Below, in pieces: positions 41,812 to 44,037 of a stretch of 44,037 nt of DNA. The notes under the pieces are model-generated. The model saw nothing but the letters and a program-made list of their open reading frames with translations, did not search any database and was not told the origin of the DNA. Each line of letters begins with the position of its first letter. Within the stretch, counting starts at the first letter, position 1. A program made the position numbers and the translations under genes. Origin of the DNA: an uncultured Porphyromonadaceae bacterium (lineage in GTDB: Bacteria > Bacteroidota > Bacteroidia > Bacteroidales > Muribaculaceae); contig CALEUL010000004.1 in NCBI GenBank assembly GCA_937921035.1, positions 1 to 44,037 of the forward strand, given 5' to 3'.

Positions 41812-43032
41812 TCAGCCGTTCCTTCTTCTGATTTCTTCGATTTCTTTCAGGATTTTCGGAGGCAGATTCTTGCAATGCTGATGGCATGCCATCTCACGCG
41901 AATACATACGCGCAATGCAGTAATTTATATGCTCGCAAGGTGATTTGTGGTTTTCCTCGCGACGCATTCGGTCTACAAAATCCGGTTCGTTGAGCAGCGC
42001 CCGGCCCATCTGGACAAAATCGAAGCCCTCGCCATCGAGTACAGTATCGGCATTCTCGCGTGAGCAAACCCCGCCTACATATATCAGCGGTAATTTCAAC
42101 TCCCGGCGGAACACACGGGCGTCTTCGAGAAAATACAGCTCCTTGAACGGAACGGAAGGTATCATCATCTTGCCACATAGCCGCACGCCGTATTTCAGCC
42201 ATAGCTGCTTCATGTAGTACGTCATGGAATATATCGGCATCTCGCCGCGCATCACATACATCGGAGCTTTGCTAACGAAGCCGCCCGACAGTACAATTCC
42301 GTGTACGCCATGCTGCTCTATCCTGCGCGCAACTTCCAAGCAGTCGTCTATTTCAAGCCCCCCCCGGAAACCGTCGCGCATATTCGTTTTCACCACCACG
42401 CCCATATCGCTGTCCGCAGCTTTCATAACCTCATCGAGGCACATGTCCATGAATTTCATGCGGTTGGCAAGCGAACCGCCGAAACCGTCGCGGCGCCTGT
42501 TGGTATATGGAGAAAGGAACTGCGAAATCAGATAACCATGCCCGGCATGAACCTCCACACAGTCGAAACCTGAATCACGCGCCAGACGCACGGCATCACC
42601 GAAATATCGTGCTATATCGGCCAGCTCATCGGGCTTCAATCCCCGGCAGAACGTCGGCGAATACAGATTGAACCCCGTAGTGGCACCTACCGGCATACCT
42701 CCGGCAGTCGAGCGATGCGTCATATTGCCGCAGTGCCCAATCTGGACAGATGCTTTGGCACCCTCGGCGTGTATGCGGTCGGTAATATCCCGCAACTGAG
42801 GAACAATCTCAGGACGCAGCCACAGCTGGGTTGTGAACGACAGCGCCGAACGGCAGACGCCGGCATAGGCCAATGTCGTCATGCCTACACCGCCACGTGC
42901 TACCGATACATGATAGTCGCGCAACATGTCCGTGGGAGAATAGTTCTTGCCCATCCCTTCGAAAGCAGCCGACCGAATCGTACGGTTACGCAGCTCCACC
43001 GGTCCTATTTTTCCTGGTGTGAATAATTTCAT
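41812..43032 (-). CDS. Old Yellow Enzyme-type NADH:flavin oxidoreductase, short form with C-terminal cysteine cluster
   Basis: A 406-residue FMN-binding TIM-barrel enzyme of the OYE/2,4-dienoyl-CoA reductase branch. Family segments are MKLFTPGKIGPVELRNR at the start, VQIGHCGN near 97, VEVHAGHGYLISQFLSP near 171-187 and DGFGGSLANRM, with FMN phosphate-binding YVGGVCSRENA and QMGRALLNEPDF near the end. It stops after the barrel and lacks the FAD/NAD(P) domains of full-length relatives (about 640-680 residues, such as BaiCD). The C-terminal cluster C366, C372, C383, C387 resembles the iron-sulphur ligand region of those relatives, but position 369, normally Cys, is Ile. It reduces activated C=C bonds; beside an SRD5A homologue a delta-4-3-ketosteroid 5-beta-reductase role is plausible. 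Gaps are 10 bases upstream and 1 base downstream. Confidence 0.88.
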   Translation of the reverse strand: MKLFTPGKIGPVELRNRTIRSAAFEGMGKNYSPTDMLRDYHVSVARGGVGMTTLAYAGVCRSALSFTTQLWLRPEIVPQLRDITDRIHAEGAKASVQIGHCGNMTHRSTAGGMPVGATTGFNLYSPTFCRGLKPDELADIARYFGDAVRLARDSGFDCVEVHAGHGYLISQFLSPYTNRRRDGFGGSLANRMKFMDMCLDEVMKAADSDMGVVVKTNMRDGFRGGLEIDDCLEVARRIEQHGVHGIVLSGGFVSKAPMYVMRGEMPIYSMTYYMKQLWLKYGVRLCGKMMIPSVPFKELYFLEDARVFRRELKLPLIYVGGVCSRENADTVLDGEGFDFVQMGRALLNEPDFVDRMRREENHKSPCEHINYCIARMYSREMACHQHCKNLPPKILKEIEEIRRRNG

Positions 43033-43042
43033 ATCGTGATGT

Positions 43043-43822
43043 TTAGTATATATACGGGATAATATATTTACGTTTCAGCGACTTGTATTCTTCGCCGAAC
43101 TCGCACTCATAGCGACGATGTATAGCCTTTGCCCGGGGCGCCAGATTGGCGAATGTCCAGACAGCGAAAGCGACACCGCCAAGGCACCATGTAAGAATAG
43201 CATATCCTGTCCATTCAACGAACTCGCCAAAATAATTTGCCGAAGCCACATACCTGTACATGCCACCGCGCGGAATATAATGCCGCGTGTCGCCAGGTTT
43301 ACGGAGCGAGCGCACAATACTGTCCGACTGAATATTAATAGCCATTCCGGCAAAAAATACTATAGTACCGACTATGAACTGCGGCGACCACAGCCACGAA
43401 ACCGGATAACTATCCGCCGGCGACACATAAAATATCCATCCACCTATCATATAGGCATTTACAACATTGAACAGCACACCCATAGCAATAATGGCAAGCG
43501 GCATACGGCCTTTTCCCTTTATCAGCAGAGGAAAAATGAAGCTGCGCTGAAAATAATGAAGCAAAAACAGCAGCACCATCACAGCCGGAGCCAGCTCGGT
43601 ACGTCGCTCACTGCACAGCCACAGCAAAAGCATCGCCACGAACACAGGTGCCTCCATAAGCACCCAACCAAGGCGATTTCCCACCGTAGGTCCCCAGCGA
43701 CGGGAATACATCATACCATAACCGGCAGTAACAAACTGCAATGCGACAAAAACCACTACCGCCAACGCAAGCATGGTCCAGACAACGCAGAAATAAAAGT
43801 CGTGAGAGAATAAGTTTTCCAT
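43043..43822 (-). CDS. Steroid 5-alpha-reductase (SRD5A) family membrane enzyme
   Basis: A 259-residue integral membrane protein, the same length as human SRD5A1 (259) and close to SRD5A2 (254). It has about seven hydrophobic segments. Similarity to the human enzymes is visible throughout: GYG near 34-36; E57 in LMEAPVF, aligned with SRD5A2 catalytic E57; Y90 in LHYFQRSF, aligned with Y91. The NADPH-binding part has NIQSDSIVRSLRKPGD, IPRGGMYRYVASANYFGE and EWTGYA, and the protein ends with KYIIPYIY. SRD5A enzymes use NADPH to reduce the delta-4 double bond of 3-oxo steroids to 5-alpha products. The ATG at 43822 is preferred over one five codons earlier because that one lies inside the -7 box. 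It opens the operon. A trans-enoyl reductase-like role is the main alternative. Confidence 0.92.
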   Translation of the reverse strand: MENLFSHDFYFCVVWTMLALAVVVFVALQFVTAGYGMMYSRRWGPTVGNRLGWVLMEAPVFVAMLLLWLCSERRTELAPAVMVLLFLLHYFQRSFIFPLLIKGKGRMPLAIIAMGVLFNVVNAYMIGGWIFYVSPADSYPVSWLWSPQFIVGTIVFFAGMAINIQSDSIVRSLRKPGDTRHYIPRGGMYRYVASANYFGEFVEWTGYAILTWCLGGVAFAVWTFANLAPRAKAIHRRYECEFGEEYKSLKRKYIIPYIY

Positions 43823-43826
43823 GCTA

Positions 43827-43834
43827 CAAAGATA
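43827..43834 (-). promoter_or_regulatory. -7 box (TATCTTTG) of the SRD5A-like operon
   Basis: On the minus strand TATCTTTG matches the -7 consensus and ends 5 bases before the ATG at 43822, so the transcript would start at or next to the start codon. No clear TTTG -33 element is seen at the normal distance. Confidence 0.5.
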
Positions 43835-43886
43835 CACCTATTTTACTATCTTAAGTCTATTTTGTTAATTTTTTTGCAAATAAAAA

Positions 43887-43915
43887 AAAGGCCACGACTT
43901 TGGATCGCAGCCTTT
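43887..43915 (-). terminator. Intrinsic terminator after the partial aminotransferase gene
   Basis: AAAGGC (43887-43892) pairs with GCCTTT (43910-43915). On the minus strand the stem is followed by a long T-run. It lies 22 bases beyond the stop of the gene that enters from the right edge, and separates it from the SRD5A operon promoter. Confidence 0.75.
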
Positions 43916-43936
43916 CAGTTCCGCCTATATGGTGGC

Positions 43937-44037
43937 TTATGCTATTGCTTCTTTGATTTTGGAGACGATGTAGCGGACGTGTTCGTCGGTTACCCACGGT
44001 CCGGCGGGGAGGCAGATTCCTACTTTGAACAGGCTCT
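43937..44037 (-). CDS. C-terminal end of a probable DegT/DnrJ/EryC1-type aminotransferase (partial)
   Basis: Only the last 32 codons and the stop are inside the window; the gene continues beyond the right edge. The readable end is LFKVGICLPAGPWVTDEHV followed by RYIVSKIKEAIA. The [LI]-C-L-P-[AS]-G pattern followed by T-x-E/D and a helix matches the C-terminus of PLP-dependent DegT/DnrJ/EryC1 sugar aminotransferases, often found in surface-polysaccharide synthesis. The assignment rests on this short segment. A terminator follows. Confidence 0.6.
   Translation of the reverse strand, partial: SLFKVGICLPAGPWVTDEHVRYIVSKIKEAIA

Noticed and set aside
851..43822. Prophage or integrative element
   Set aside because: No integrase, relaxase, phage structural gene or tRNA-linked attachment site was seen; the content is metabolic and PUL genes with normal operon structure.

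Overview
The window looks like a chromosomal segment of a gut Bacteroidales, most likely Muribaculaceae or a near relative. This is judged from the gene families (two SusC/SusD pairs, a hybrid two-component regulator, a T9SS-type C-terminal domain, a TPR/HTH membrane regulator), from Bacteroidetes-type promoters (TAnnTTTG -7 boxes, once with a TTTG -33 box) and from the frequent lipoboxes. No rRNA, tRNA, CRISPR or phage genes were seen. The taxonomic guess is inference.

Layout, left to right. (1) 1-850: a REP-associated Y1 (HUH) transposase gene bracketed by copies of its presumed REP-like repeat. (2) 851-5245, minus strand: OmpR-type response regulator, sensor histidine kinase and a PiT phosphate transporter with a long cytoplasmic tail, in that transcriptional order; this resembles a phosphate-sensing unit. 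(3) 5510-7288, plus: a secreted repeat protein with a T9SS-type tail, ending at a strong bidirectional terminator; then an acyl-CoA synthetase (minus). (4) 9284-22431, minus: polysaccharide utilization locus 1 (PUL1), transcribed esterase, TPR/HTH regulator, SusC, SusD, GH30, surface glycan-binding lipoprotein, GH3. The SusC-SusD-GH30-lipoprotein-GH3 order matches, from memory, the Bacteroides thetaiotaomicron beta-1,6-glucan (pustulan, fungal wall) locus. (5) 22612-22947, plus: a lone cupin behind a palindromic operator-like site. (6) 23027-39782: PUL2, with a divergent hybrid two-component regulator (plus) and a minus-strand operon of type-B carboxylesterase, SusC, SusD, three CE1-type esterases and GH3. 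It is esterase-rich, which suggests a feruloylated or acetylated hemicellulose. (7) 39889-40245: a DUF488 protein. (8) 40249-43822, minus: a compact four-gene operon encoding a clear homologue of eukaryotic steroid 5-alpha-reductase (SRD5A), an Old Yellow Enzyme-type flavin reductase and two short-chain dehydrogenases. (9) 43937-44037: the C-terminal end of a probable DegT/DnrJ-type aminotransferase, with its terminator.

The two PULs follow the usual division of labour: surface lipoproteins bind and cut the glycan, SusC/SusD import oligosaccharides, GH3 enzymes finish the job, and a membrane regulator senses the products. The item most deserving attention is the SRD5A-like operon. Its gene content would suffice for reducing 3-oxo-delta-4 steroids or bile acids at C5 (alpha through the SRD5A homologue, possibly beta through the flavin enzyme) and for interconverting hydroxyl and keto groups. 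The substrate is inferred, not shown by the sequence.
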